Shown: positions 21,054 through 28,929 of the stretch, piece after piece
How the letters are laid out: the number at the start of each line of letters is the position of its first letter
Position numbering within the stretch: position 1 is the stretch's first letter
Assembly (NCBI GenBank): GCA_900767495.1
Contig: CAAFZH010000035.1
Span: forward strand, 1 to 29,006
DNA: 29,006 nt
DNA from: Clostridia bacterium
Lineage (GTDB): Bacteria > Bacillota > Clostridia > Christensenellales > Borkfalkiaceae
Direction: 5' to 3'
The notes under the pieces: model-generated
What the model was told of the DNA's origin: nothing
What the model saw: only the letters and a program-made list of their open reading frames with translations
The model's database searches: none
Translations under genes and position numbers: made by a program

Positions 21054-21869
21054 ATGAGCGATTGCAATCACGATTGTTCTTCGTGCGGAGAAAAGTGCGA
21101 AAAAGCGGACTTCCTCGCAAAACCGAGAGAGGACAGCAAAATCAAAAAGATCATAGCCGTTGTAAGCGGTAAGGGCGGAGTCGGCAAATCTATGGTAACC
21201 GACTTATTGACCGTAGAAACTCTTCGTCGCGGCTTTAAAACCGCGGTGCTCGACGCCGATATAACGGGACCTTCCGTTCCCAAGGCGTTCGGGCTTAAAG
21301 ATAAGGCTCTCGCAACCGAGGACGGCAAAGGCATATACCCCGTTGAAACCGCGCAGGGCGTAAAAGTTATGTCTATGAATCTGCTTTTGGAGGGCGACGG
21401 CGACCCCGTCGTGTGGCGCGGACCGGTTATAAGCGGCGCGGTGCAACAGTTTTACACCGACGTAAAATGGGGCGACGTGGACTATATGTACGTAGATATG
21501 CCCCCGGGGACGGGCGACGTTCCGCTTACGGTGTTCCAAAGTCTGCCGATAGACGGAATAGTGGTGGTAACTACCCCGCAGGATCTCGTTTCTATGATAG
21601 TCGAAAAAGCCGTTAAAATGGCGGAGATGATGAACGTTAAAATTTACGGAATAGTCGAAAATATGAGTTTTATCGAATGTCCGCATTGCGGCGAAAAAAT
21701 TTATCCTTTCGGCGAAAGTAAAATAAGCGAGGTCGCGGCAAAATTCTCTTTGCCGGTACTCGCTACGTTGCCCGTAGATAAAAATTTATCCGCGCTTATA
21801 GATAAAGGCGAAGTCGAAAACGCCGATACTGCCCGCATCGCGGGTGCGGTGGACGTAATAACCCGTTGA
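21054..21869 (+). CDS. mrp: Mrp/NBP35-family Fe-S cluster carrier ATPase
   Basis: 271-aa P-loop ATPase that carries and transfers [4Fe-4S] clusters. The N-terminal Cys cluster (CNHDCSSCGEKC, residues 4-15) resembles NBP35-type ends, then the deviant Walker A SGKGGVGKS, DADITGPSVPKAFG, YVDMPPGTGD, and the bridging CPHCGEK motif. The aaggag ribosome site lies within the recF end, so recF and mrp form an operon. It fits the Fe-S-rich proteome seen here (hydrogenase, radical SAM, RlmD). Confidence 0.95.
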   Translation: MSDCNHDCSSCGEKCEKADFLAKPREDSKIKKIIAVVSGKGGVGKSMVTDLLTVETLRRGFKTAVLDADITGPSVPKAFGLKDKALATEDGKGIYPVETAQGVKVMSMNLLLEGDGDPVVWRGPVISGAVQQFYTDVKWGDVDYMYVDMPPGTGDVPLTVFQSLPIDGIVVVTTPQDLVSMIVEKAVKMAEMMNVKIYGIVENMSFIECPHCGEKIYPFGESKISEVAAKFSLPVLATLPVDKNLSALIDKGEVENADTARIAGAVDVITR

Positions 21870-21873
21870 ATTT

Positions 21874-22638
21874 ATGGAAAATCTTAAAAAACACGGCTCT
21901 AGGTTGCTTGCGGTCGTATTCACGGTTTGCGCGTTTTTGATTTTCGGCTTTGCGGCTATTATAATTCCGTCCACCTCGACGGCGTTTTACAAGTCGCAGT
22001 TTCGTAAAAACGATACGCTTAAATACGTGCAGTATCAATCGCGGTATCTCGAGGGCGACGCAAAGGAATATATCGCCAACCTTACCGAAGAGCAACTTTT
22101 GTCGCTTATGCGGCACACTATGCGCTATTGCCTTTATTTTGAGGACGACTTAAACCCGACCGTGAACGGCGAGAAACTGCAGGTTTTTCGTAACGAAAGC
22201 GGCGAAACGCTCACCGACGGTTGTCGGGAGATAAGCCATATGGCGGACGTAAAACGCGTTTTCGGCGGAGGAATGATACTCGTCGGGGTTGCGTTTGCGC
22301 TGTTCGTCGCAATTCTCGTTTTGGGGTTGGTTTATAAAAGGGCATATTATAAATTTTGCCGAAAAACGCCCTATATCACGATTATCGCGGTAGTCGCGCT
22401 TTTGGCTGTCGTCGGAATTGCCGCTGCCGTAAACTTCGATTACGCCTTTGCGCTCTTTCATAAAATATTTTTCGACGGCACGCAATGGCAATTTTCAAAC
22501 GGCGTTATGATTGCAATGATAGGCGATATTTTTACGGGTATCGTACCTGTAATCATAGGTATATGGGGCGGACTTTGCGCTCTGTTCGTATTAGCAATTG
22601 CCGTTATCAATAAAAAATTATCAAAAAAATTTTACTGA
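21874..22638 (+). CDS. DUF1461 (TIGR01906-like) integral membrane protein
   Basis: 254-aa membrane protein. First segment about 12-32, an extracellular loop of about 100 residues, then segments about 129-151, 165-187 and 217-245. The loop ends in EISHMADVKRVF and is followed by NFDYAFALFHKIFFDG, both characteristic of the DUF1461 family of Firmicutes membrane proteins. Function unknown. It starts 4 nt after the mrp stop, so it is probably the last gene of a recF-mrp-DUF1461 transcript. No terminator is visible before the sigma-factor gene. Confidence 0.85.
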   Translation: MENLKKHGSRLLAVVFTVCAFLIFGFAAIIIPSTSTAFYKSQFRKNDTLKYVQYQSRYLEGDAKEYIANLTEEQLLSLMRHTMRYCLYFEDDLNPTVNGEKLQVFRNESGETLTDGCREISHMADVKRVFGGGMILVGVAFALFVAILVLGLVYKRAYYKFCRKTPYITIIAVVALLAVVGIAAAVNFDYAFALFHKIFFDGTQWQFSNGVMIAMIGDIFTGIVPVIIGIWGGLCALFVLAIAVINKKLSKKFY

Positions 22639-22642
22639 TTTT

Positions 22643-22670
22643 CGTATAAATGCATAACCTGCACCGTATA
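22643..22670 (+). promoter_or_regulatory. Candidate autoregulatory ECF promoter of the sigma gene
   Basis: TTCGTATA (core CGTATA 22643-22648), 16-nt gap, CGTATATAAAG (core 22665-22670). The same two-block layout, with identical spacing, lies upstream of the lipoprotein gene at 24308. A CGTA-type -10 is typical of several ECF sigma factors. The second block ends 7 nt before the sigma ATG, so the transcript may be leaderless. Confidence 0.6.
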
Positions 22671-22677
22671 TAAAGCG

Positions 22678-23202
22678 ATGGTAAAACGCGAGAAGATTAA
22701 GTCCGTATTTAAAAAACTCAAAAACGGAAAACAAGAATATTTCGATGAGTTTTATAAACTGACAAAAACGTCGGTTTATTTTACGGTACGCAAATTTTCC
22801 CGCGATGAGTTTTTTATCGAGGACGCAATGCAGGACGCTTACGTTTCTTTTTTAAAAAATATCTGTTCTGTAAAAGACGACCCTTTGCCTTACCTTATAG
22901 TTACGGCAAAAAACAAGGCGTTAGACCGTATCAGGCTTGATGGTAAAATCGATAAAACGGTCGAAATCGAAAATCTTGTTAACGCCGCTGAGGACACCTA
23001 TAAAAGCGACTTTCCCTTACTTAACAAGTGCAGGGAGATTTTAAGCGACGAGGAATTTTTTATTCTCGAAAACGTTGCGATTTTAGGTTACAGGCAAACC
23101 GAAGTCGCCGAAATGCTCGGTAAACCGCTCACAACCGTCAACTATAATTATAAGACCATTTTAAAAAAGTTAAGGACTATAAAGAAGGAGGCGTATATAT
23201 GA
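22678..23202 (+). CDS. ECF-type sigma-70 family RNA polymerase sigma factor
   Basis: 174-aa alternative sigma factor. Region 2 about residues 10-85 (FYKLTKTSVYFTVRKFSRDE, IEDAMQDAYVSFLKNI), linker about 86-120, region 4 about 121-170 (LSDEEFFILENVAILGYRQT, VAEMLGKPLTTVNYNYKTIL). Length and two-domain form fit ECF sigmas. There is no ribosome site; the start is fixed by region 2. The stop overlaps the anti-sigma ATG (ATGA), the usual sigma/anti-sigma coupling. It probably drives its own gene and the lipoprotein gene through the shared motif. Confidence 0.93.
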   Translation: MVKREKIKSVFKKLKNGKQEYFDEFYKLTKTSVYFTVRKFSRDEFFIEDAMQDAYVSFLKNICSVKDDPLPYLIVTAKNKALDRIRLDGKIDKTVEIENLVNAAEDTYKSDFPLLNKCREILSDEEFFILENVAILGYRQTEVAEMLGKPLTTVNYNYKTILKKLRTIKKEAYI

Positions 23203-24173
23203 GAATCAACGACGTTTATAAAGAAGCGGAACGGCGAGTTCCCGACGTTTCCGCAGCAGTTAAACAGCGCATTGCAACTACCGACGGAGCAAAAAAAACC
23301 AAGAAAAAGTTTGTTTTTAATAAGTTTTTTGCAGTCGGAGCGGCTGTTGCCGCGTTCGCACTCGTTTTTGCCATTGTTATCCCCGCGGTATTAACTCCGC
23401 AGACGCCCCCCGTTCAGGCGTCTTGCTACGAGGTGGTTATCGACGTAAACCCGACGGTTAAACTTACGGTAGATAAAAACGATAAGGTAATAGCGCAAAA
23501 CGGACTTAACGAGGACGGCGTTAAATTATTATTCGGTTTAAATTATAAAGGCTTAAACGTTGACGAGGCTGCCGGCGCGATATGCTCCGAAATGCAAAAA
23601 ATAGGCGTGTTAAGCGGCGGTAAAACCGTAAGAATTTCGGTTTACGACGGTAAAACGCATAAAGTTTTAGATTCCAGACAAACCGAGGTCGCGTCCGCAA
23701 TACAAAAAATATTGCAAACGCAGGATATTTCTACGGTTTTTCTTACCGATGACGAACTGGATAAAATCGAAGATTATTACAAAGAACATCGCGTTGACGA
23801 ATATGTAAAAACCGCAGTTGAAGATTTGAAGAACAGGTTAAAACAACTGATCGAAGTAAAGAAAAATAAAATAAATTCCTTGATTAAAGCAGTTGACGAA
23901 TCTGACGATAATTCGCAAACGATAGTTTTGCCGCAATCTGTTAAAGATCGGATTACGGAGTTTTGCAAAGAGTACAATTTTGAACTCGAATTCGATATAA
24001 ACGGCACTATAAATCGTAAAGATTTGGATGAGTTTAAAGAAGAGTTGGAGGAGTCTTTAGAAGATTTGGACGAATGTCTGGAGGAAATCGAAGAGTCCGA
24101 CGACGACTACGGCGAACGTTTAGCCGACCTTTTGGAAACGTTAAAGGAAGATATATTCAATAAAGAAGATTAG
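23199..24173 (+). CDS. RsgI-like transmembrane anti-sigma factor
   Basis: 324-aa single-pass protein. Cytosolic N-terminus about 1-40, probably sigma-binding; membrane segment about 43-63; extracytoplasmic RsgI-like domain about 75-165, recognised by YEVVIDVNPTVKLTV, NGLNEDGVKLL and YKGLNVDEA. Asn84-Pro85 falls in the VNP motif at which related RsgI proteins are reported to self-cleave, so regulated proteolysis is likely here. Residues about 190-324 are highly charged, probably coiled-coil, with an acidic C-terminus (EESLEDLDECLEEIEESDDD). Strong aaggagg ribosome site. The N-terminal part lacks the zinc-anti-sigma HxxxCxxC motif. A strong terminator follows. Confidence 0.88.
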   Translation: MRINDVYKEAERRVPDVSAAVKQRIATTDGAKKTKKKFVFNKFFAVGAAVAAFALVFAIVIPAVLTPQTPPVQASCYEVVIDVNPTVKLTVDKNDKVIAQNGLNEDGVKLLFGLNYKGLNVDEAAGAICSEMQKIGVLSGGKTVRISVYDGKTHKVLDSRQTEVASAIQKILQTQDISTVFLTDDELDKIEDYYKEHRVDEYVKTAVEDLKNRLKQLIEVKKNKINSLIKAVDESDDNSQTIVLPQSVKDRITEFCKEYNFELEFDINGTINRKDLDEFKEELEESLEDLDECLEEIEESDDDYGERLADLLETLKEDIFNKED

Positions 24174-24187
24174 CCGTTGGTTTTAAG

Positions 24188-24225
24188 TTTGCGGCGGACG
24201 AAATCGTCCGCCGCAAATTTTTTTT
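24188..24225 (+). terminator. Intrinsic terminator after the anti-sigma gene
   Basis: TTTGCGGCGGACGA (24188-24201), AA, TCGTCCGCCGCAAA (24204-24217), then eight T. A 14-bp perfect stem ends the sigma/anti-sigma transcript before the lipoprotein promoter. Confidence 0.92.
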
Positions 24226-24234
24226 CGTAAAATT

Positions 24235-24262
24235 CGTATTTTTTGATATGCTCAATCGTATA
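24235..24262 (+). promoter_or_regulatory. Candidate ECF promoter of the lipoprotein gene
   Basis: TTCGTATT (core 24235-24240), 16-nt gap, CGTATATAAGG (core 24257-24262). Block spacing is identical to the motif at 22643-22670. A start near 24270 leaves a 38-nt leader with a small GGGC-AAAAA-GCCC hairpin (24274-24286) and an aaggag ribosome site. Confidence 0.6.
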
Positions 24263-24307
24263 TAAGGCAGAAAGGGCAAAAAGCCCGACAAAAAAGGAGA
24301 CGATATT

Positions 24308-25321
24308 ATGAAAAAAACTTCTAAACTATTAACGGTAGGTTGCTCGGTGGTTCTTGCGGCAGGAATGCTTCTCGGTACGGGTTGCGACAGTTCGGCGTGG
24401 AACGACGGCGGTAAAGGTACGGCGTTTTCGGCGGGAAGTTCGCTTGACGTTTATGCGGCGTCGGCGGTGTCGGGCGCGGCTTATTTTAATGCTTTAAACC
24501 AAAATAATCGTGGCGACGCTGCGACTTGCAGCCTTACTGAAAATTACGCTGCTCCGGAACTGCTTTCCGAAACGACCGCAGATTCCGCAACGACTCCCGA
24601 AAGCGAAAAACCCGTATCGCATGAGGATCTGAACGGTATAATCGACGCCGAAAGGTGTATTTCGATTTTTGAAAACGTTGTAAACGGCGAGATTACTCAG
24701 ACGGTAGAGGCTAATCGCGAAGAGGGTAAGTACGGCGAATACGAATACGTTATGCGAGTAGATAACGGCTCGGTTAATCTTGCGGCTATTTACTATAACG
24801 AGGTTTCGAGTAAGACGGAAACCGAGAGTGCCGAAGAAGACGACGATGCCGACGAAGTTAAAATCACGTCTTTTATTAAGGGCGTAGTGGTTTACGGCGA
24901 GAACGAATACGTTATCAGCGGCGTAAAGGAAGTTGAAACCGAAGGCTCGGAAGAGGAATTTTCAATAGAATTCAAAACGGGTACAGACGAATTAAATTAC
25001 GTTGAATTTAATTATGAAATCGAAAAAGAAAAAGACGAAAAAGAGGTTACTTTCGAGTATAAGGTCATCGAAAACGGTTTTACCGTTTTAGAGGCCGAAC
25101 TTGAAACCGAAACCGAAAAAGGCGAGGGCGAAACCGAATTTTCCGTTAAGCGTATTGTTGACGGAGTTGCCGAGAAATTTAAAATTGAAGAAAACTCTTC
25201 GCGTAAAAACGTTTTTTATATAACGCGCGAGGTTGACAAAGTTAAAACGCGTATAACCGTTGAAAAAACCGAAGACGGATATAAAATAATAGATTCCGAC
25301 GGCGAAAATAAAAGTAAATAA
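24308..25321 (+). CDS. Acidic lipoprotein, probable target of the ECF sigma factor
   Basis: 337-aa protein with a lipoprotein signal (MKKTSK, hydrophobic core, GTGC with lipidated Cys26). Residues about 30-110 are low-complexity Ser/Ala/Asn-rich; residues about 115-330 are a beta-strand-like region very rich in Glu, Lys and Val (for example EYEYVMRVDNG, YEIEKEKDEKEVTFEY), suggesting repeated strands. No known domain recognised. It is separated from the anti-sigma gene by a terminator but carries the same upstream motif as the sigma gene. Likely an envelope protein produced when the sigma factor is released. Possible links to cell-wall or polysaccharide sensing are by analogy to RsgI systems only. 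Confidence 0.8.
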   Translation: MKKTSKLLTVGCSVVLAAGMLLGTGCDSSAWNDGGKGTAFSAGSSLDVYAASAVSGAAYFNALNQNNRGDAATCSLTENYAAPELLSETTADSATTPESEKPVSHEDLNGIIDAERCISIFENVVNGEITQTVEANREEGKYGEYEYVMRVDNGSVNLAAIYYNEVSSKTETESAEEDDDADEVKITSFIKGVVVYGENEYVISGVKEVETEGSEEEFSIEFKTGTDELNYVEFNYEIEKEKDEKEVTFEYKVIENGFTVLEAELETETEKGEGETEFSVKRIVDGVAEKFKIEENSSRKNVFYITREVDKVKTRITVEKTEDGYKIIDSDGENKSK

Positions 25322-25329
25322 ACCTGAAA

Positions 25330-25357
25330 GCGGAGGCAGTCAACCGACTGCCTCCGC
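25330..25357. terminator. Bidirectional terminator between the convergent lipoprotein and rlmD genes
   Basis: GCGGAGGCAGTC (25330-25341), loop AACC, GACTGCCTCCGC (25346-25357). Followed rightward by cgaatttatattattttttt and leftward (minus strand) by tttcaggtttatttacttt. Serves both genes. Confidence 0.9.
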
Positions 25358-25362
25358 CGAAT

Positions 25363-26766
25363 TTATATTATTTTTTTGTTTAAGCAAACCAACGTTTCTA
25401 TGTGTTTGGTCTGCGGGAACATATCGTAAGGGCGGACTGTTTTTAACTCGTATAAACCGCCTTCGTCGCTTTTTTCCAATTTTTCGCCGTTGCGTTTTAA
25501 ACTGCCGATAAGTAAACCTACGTCGCGGGCGAGCGTCTGCGGCGAGCAGGATATATATATTATTTTGTCGGGCAAACTGCGCTTAATCGCCTCTATCAGT
25601 TTTTCGTCTACGCCTTGGCGCGGCGGGTCTAAAACGAGTACGCACTTTTTTGACGCTTTGCGTTCACGCGCCAAAATATCGGGCAGTACGTCCTCGCAGG
25701 CGGCGTTGACGTTCTCCATTTTGCTTTCTAATCCGTTGCGGATTTTAAGGTCGTCGGCGCACTCAACCGCCTCTTTAACAATCTCTATTCCTATCGCTTT
25801 TCGGGAGCGTTGAGCGAATATCGCCGTAAGCATACCTGCGCCGCTGTAAGCGTCGATAATCGTCGTATCTCCGTCTGTTTCGGACGCTTTAATCGCGTCC
25901 TGATAAATTTTTCTTCTTACGCCGTCGTTCACCTGCATAAACGACGCGGGACCTATCTCGTATTTGATGCCGAGATCGGATGAAACGACGTTCTTTTTGC
26001 CGTATAAGCAAACGAACTCGTCGGTTAAAACCACGTTGTCGTTGCGTTTGTTTATATTCAAAAACAGGCTGAATTTAGGAAAGTCCTTTTTAAGCAAGTT
26101 GATAAGTTCGTCAAAGCAGGGCAAAAAATCGCCGTTTATAACTATCGTAATAAGCAGTCTGCCGTCCACGTCCCTTACGACTACGTGTTTGACAAGTCCT
26201 TTGCAAGTTGCGTCGTTGTATACGGAAATCGAATTTTTTTCGATAAATTCTTTTAGCGTTGCAATTATCCTGTTGCTCCAATCGGGTTGAATAGGACAAC
26301 CTTTTATGGGTACTACTCTGTGGCTGTTTTGCGCGAAAAAACCTATAACGCAACCGAATTGATCCTCTCTAACCGGCAGTTGCAGTTTGTTTCTGTAACC
26401 GTATTCGAGGTCGCTCCTCACGGCGGGTGCGACGGGCGCGTCTATAAACGCTATTTTAGAAAAACAGTCCTTTACTATCTGACTTTTAAGTTTAAGTTGC
26501 AACTTGTATTTAAGGTGTTGTAACTGACAACCGCCGCATTTTTCGTATACGGGGCATTTGGGGCGGATGCGTTCTTCGGCAGGGGTGCAGACTTCCACTA
26601 CTTTGCCGAAAGCGACGTTCTTTTTGATCTTTAAAATTTTGTACTTGATTTTTTCTTGCGGGAGAGCGTACGGAACGAACACCGTACAGTCCTTTTCTCT
26701 CACGATTCCTTCTCCGTTAGAACCGAGCCTCGAAACTACTCCCACGTAGTTTTCGTTTTTTACCAT
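25363..26766 (-). CDS. 23S rRNA (uracil-C5)-methyltransferase, RlmD/TrmA family
   Basis: 467-aa class RumA/RlmD-type methyltransferase that makes 5-methyluridine in 23S rRNA. N-terminal TRAM domain about 1-60 (YVGVVSRLGSNGEGIVRE); [4Fe-4S] cysteines Cys71, Cys77 and Cys80 (CPVYEKCGGC) with a further Cys in IKGCPI; SAM site IIDAYSGAGMLT; catalytic region VLDPPRQGVDEKLIE and YISCSPQTLARDV with the nucleophilic Cys. Firmicutes often carry RlmCD-type paralogues with dual U747/U1939 specificity; I cannot tell which applies. Last gene of the minus-strand DUF5685 operon; 10 nt separate it from the membrane-protein gene. Confidence 0.94.
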   Translation of the reverse strand: MVKNENYVGVVSRLGSNGEGIVREKDCTVFVPYALPQEKIKYKILKIKKNVAFGKVVEVCTPAEERIRPKCPVYEKCGGCQLQHLKYKLQLKLKSQIVKDCFSKIAFIDAPVAPAVRSDLEYGYRNKLQLPVREDQFGCVIGFFAQNSHRVVPIKGCPIQPDWSNRIIATLKEFIEKNSISVYNDATCKGLVKHVVVRDVDGRLLITIVINGDFLPCFDELINLLKKDFPKFSLFLNINKRNDNVVLTDEFVCLYGKKNVVSSDLGIKYEIGPASFMQVNDGVRRKIYQDAIKASETDGDTTIIDAYSGAGMLTAIFAQRSRKAIGIEIVKEAVECADDLKIRNGLESKMENVNAACEDVLPDILARERKASKKCVLVLDPPRQGVDEKLIEAIKRSLPDKIIYISCSPQTLARDVGLLIGSLKRNGEKLEKSDEGGLYELKTVRPYDMFPQTKHIETLVCLNKKII

Positions 26767-26776
26767 TTTTAGCCTT

Positions 26777-27310
26777 TCATAAATTTAATCTTGCAACGGT
26801 CATATCGACGAATTTCTGAAATCTCGTCATAAGCAGGTCGTACAATATAAACAGCAGCGCGCCGCCGACCGTAAGTATAAGATAAACGTATTTTTTTACG
26901 TCCTCTCTCTCCAGAATAGTGCCTTCGGTCAAAAAGGACGAAAAGAACGTATACACCAGCAGCAGCGCACCCACGAACCATACGGCTTTTAAAATCGCGC
27001 CGATAATCCTGTTGAATTTTTTTTCGCGTATAATAAAATTGACGGTAGGGTGCAAGCCGAAAAACAGCGCGTAAAACACAACCATTGCGGGTTTTATCGC
27101 TACGGTAAAAATCGCGCATAAAACCGCGGTCGCAAGGCCGGTCAAAACGCCGCCTTTAACGCTTTTTTTGGCAAGCGGCAACATAGTGCAAAGACTTGCG
27201 CAAAACAAGGCGGAATATTCGAAAATATCCACGAACGCGCCCAAAACCATTATCGCTACCGATAAAGCCGTCGCCACGGCGGAAAGCGCGATTAGTTTAG
27301 AGTCTTTCAT
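26777..27310 (-). CDS. Unknown multi-span membrane protein
   Basis: 177-aa protein with about five hydrophobic segments (about 8-27, 32-45, 54-77, 79-95, 107-124 and possibly 142-160), and short charged loops (REKKFNRI, EREDVKKY). The first three segments resemble substrate-binding components of ECF transporters in layout, but no diagnostic motif is visible. The ATG at 27310 overlaps the stop of the J-domain gene (TAATG), so it is translationally coupled to it; a TTG three codons upstream is less likely. Co-transcribed with DUF5685 and the J-like protein, it may form a membrane partner for them (inference). Confidence 0.72.
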   Translation of the reverse strand: MKDSKLIALSAVATALSVAIMVLGAFVDIFEYSALFCASLCTMLPLAKKSVKGGVLTGLATAVLCAIFTVAIKPAMVVFYALFFGLHPTVNFIIREKKFNRIIGAILKAVWFVGALLLVYTFFSSFLTEGTILEREDVKKYVYLILTVGGALLFILYDLLMTRFQKFVDMTVARLNL

Positions 27311-27924
27311 TATCTGCAATTACAACAGCAGTTGAGCATTGCGTTGCAAATAGCCATTTCGCAACACCATTCGAGGCAATAATTGCCGCCCATTTGCGGT
27401 TGATCGCCGTAATCGGGAGCGGCGTTGCCGCGATCTCCCGAATAACTCGTAAAGGTCTTGTCGGAATCGCTTTTAATCTTGTTTACGAGTTTTTCGTAAG
27501 AATTTTTGTATTTTTGGTTGTTGCCATCCATCTGCATGGCTATTTCAAGTTGCTTTTTGCTTTCGTTAAGCCAGTTTTTCTTGTAAAACAACACCGATTG
27601 AAGATAGTGCCATTCCGCGCCGCGCTCGTTAAACGCGTCGAGTTTATCCTGCGCCGAGGTAAGGTCGCCGTTTTTAATCAGATCTTCCACTTCGCGGTAA
27701 AGTCCGCTGTCTTGCTCGGAAGAAAAATTCTTTTCGCTCCTTTCGGATTTTATCTCCGCATAAGCGGTTTCTATTTCGGTAAGTTTTTTAGCCGCCGCGT
27801 TGCCTGCGTCGCCTTCCAGAAATCTGTCTTCGGAATATTTCTTTTTAAGTTCTTCGTATTTTTGTTCGAGTTCCTCGTCCGTGCAGGAGGAGGTAAGTCC
27901 GAATATTCCGTACAAGTCGTTCAT
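27310..27924 (-). CDS. Degenerate J-domain protein with TPR-like middle and Cys-rich tail
   Basis: 204-aa protein. Residues 3-60 align with a J domain (LYGIFGLTSSCTDEELEQKY, ending EIETAYAEI), but the HPD tripeptide needed to stimulate DnaK is replaced, around residues 30-33 (KKYSEDRF). Residues about 78-130 form helical TPR-like pairs (NGDLTSAQDKLDAF, AEWHYLQSVLFYKKNWLNES). The tail is CLEWCCEMAICNAMLNCCCN, eight Cys in about 20 residues, which could bind a metal or be lipid-modified. It overlaps both neighbours (ATGA with the DUF5685 stop, TAATG with the membrane gene), indicating a tight operon. A Cys-rich end after a J-like domain recurs next to DUF5685 in other Firmicutes as far as I recall. 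Confidence 0.8.
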   Translation of the reverse strand: MNDLYGIFGLTSSCTDEELEQKYEELKKKYSEDRFLEGDAGNAAAKKLTEIETAYAEIKSERSEKNFSSEQDSGLYREVEDLIKNGDLTSAQDKLDAFNERGAEWHYLQSVLFYKKNWLNESKKQLEIAMQMDGNNQKYKNSYEKLVNKIKSDSDKTFTSYSGDRGNAAPDYGDQPQMGGNYCLEWCCEMAICNAMLNCCCNCR

Positions 27925-28775
27925 TTTGCGTTAGTTCCTTTTTTTAAAATTTTTACGGTTGCGGAAGGTATTCCGCGCGTTATCACGTTGTCTATAAGGT
28001 CGTGATTAAAATAAAATTTACAACCGTTAAGTCCGTCTTTCAGACCGGAAAACAGTTCCGAAAAAACGAAATTGAGGTCGCTTCCGTGATTTTTAACCAC
28101 TTCCGTTACGGTCTTGACTTGCCCGAAGGCGTAGTAAAGGGGATTGTAGTTTCCTTTTTTAACGTCTTTATCGTAATCGTCCAGGGCGTCAACCAGATAA
28201 ATCCACTTGCCGACGTAGTAAAATAATTTTTTGCTCGCCGCCGAAGATTTATCTTTCAGCGCGACGGAAGAAAGTTCTTCCAGCATTTTTGCGAAAGGCT
28301 CGGCAACCATGTCGGGACTGTCGCATTTTTTATTTTCGAGCGCGAAAAGTTCGCCGTATCGTTTGCTTACTATTTCAGAAAGTTCGGGGTATTTTTTATC
28401 CGCGCGTTTTTTGGCTTTGGTTAATAAAATCAACTTTAAACCGCCTTTATTCTCATCTGCCACGTCGTCTTTAAGTTTATAGTAGGCGAGTACCGCGTTA
28501 AGATAAGCCGAAAAATCGCCGAGGTCGTCTTTTTGCGCTACGGGTCTGCGCTTTATCCAATGCGCAACGCACCGTTCGGACTTGATTTTTACGTCCTCGC
28601 CAGCAAGGTTATGCACCAGCGCGGAAAAAAACGCTACGTCGTAGGTAAGGGCGAGCCTTGCTCGTTGACCGCATTCCCGACCTATGCTTTTGCACAGTCC
28701 GCAATAAACGGCTTTGTATAGCGTATCGTCTTTTATATAGAGATACGGCAGGTCGGGTTTTAAATAGCCGAACAT
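27921..28775 (-). CDS. DUF5685-family protein
   Basis: 284-aa protein whose N-terminus (MFGYLKPDLPYL...YKAVYCGLCKSIG) is the hallmark of the DUF5685 family in Firmicutes. It has a conserved CGLC motif (Cys25-Cys28), an Arg/Ala-rich helix and a later DALDDYDKDVKKGNYNPL segment with clustered aspartates, which recalls metal-binding Asp motifs of all-alpha enzymes such as isoprenoid synthases; that is only a resemblance. No signal or membrane segment. It is the first gene of the operon, with a consensus-like promoter and an aagggg ribosome site. Function unknown. Confidence 0.85.
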   Translation of the reverse strand: MFGYLKPDLPYLYIKDDTLYKAVYCGLCKSIGRECGQRARLALTYDVAFFSALVHNLAGEDVKIKSERCVAHWIKRRPVAQKDDLGDFSAYLNAVLAYYKLKDDVADENKGGLKLILLTKAKKRADKKYPELSEIVSKRYGELFALENKKCDSPDMVAEPFAKMLEELSSVALKDKSSAASKKLFYYVGKWIYLVDALDDYDKDVKKGNYNPLYYAFGQVKTVTEVVKNHGSDLNFVFSELFSGLKDGLNGCKFYFNHDLIDNVITRGIPSATVKILKKGTNAK

Positions 28776-28810
28776 AATTCGCCCCTTGGTATTAGTAGTA
28801 GATTGTATAT

Positions 28811-28839
28811 ATATTAAACTATAATCGTTTTTTTGTCAA
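28811..28839 (-). promoter_or_regulatory. Sigma-A promoter of the DUF5685 operon
   Basis: Minus strand TTGACA (28839-28834), 17-nt spacer, TAATAT (28816-28811). Leader of about 28 nt with aagggg before the ATG at 28775. Bases 28840-28929 hold no gene or structure that I can identify. Confidence 0.85.
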
Positions 28840-28929
28840 AACTTTTTAGGCAATAGTGCGGTTTTAACCTTAATTTTATGAATTTTTAACAGGATAGGGC
28901 GCGAAAACGAAATAATTCGCATAAAAAAG

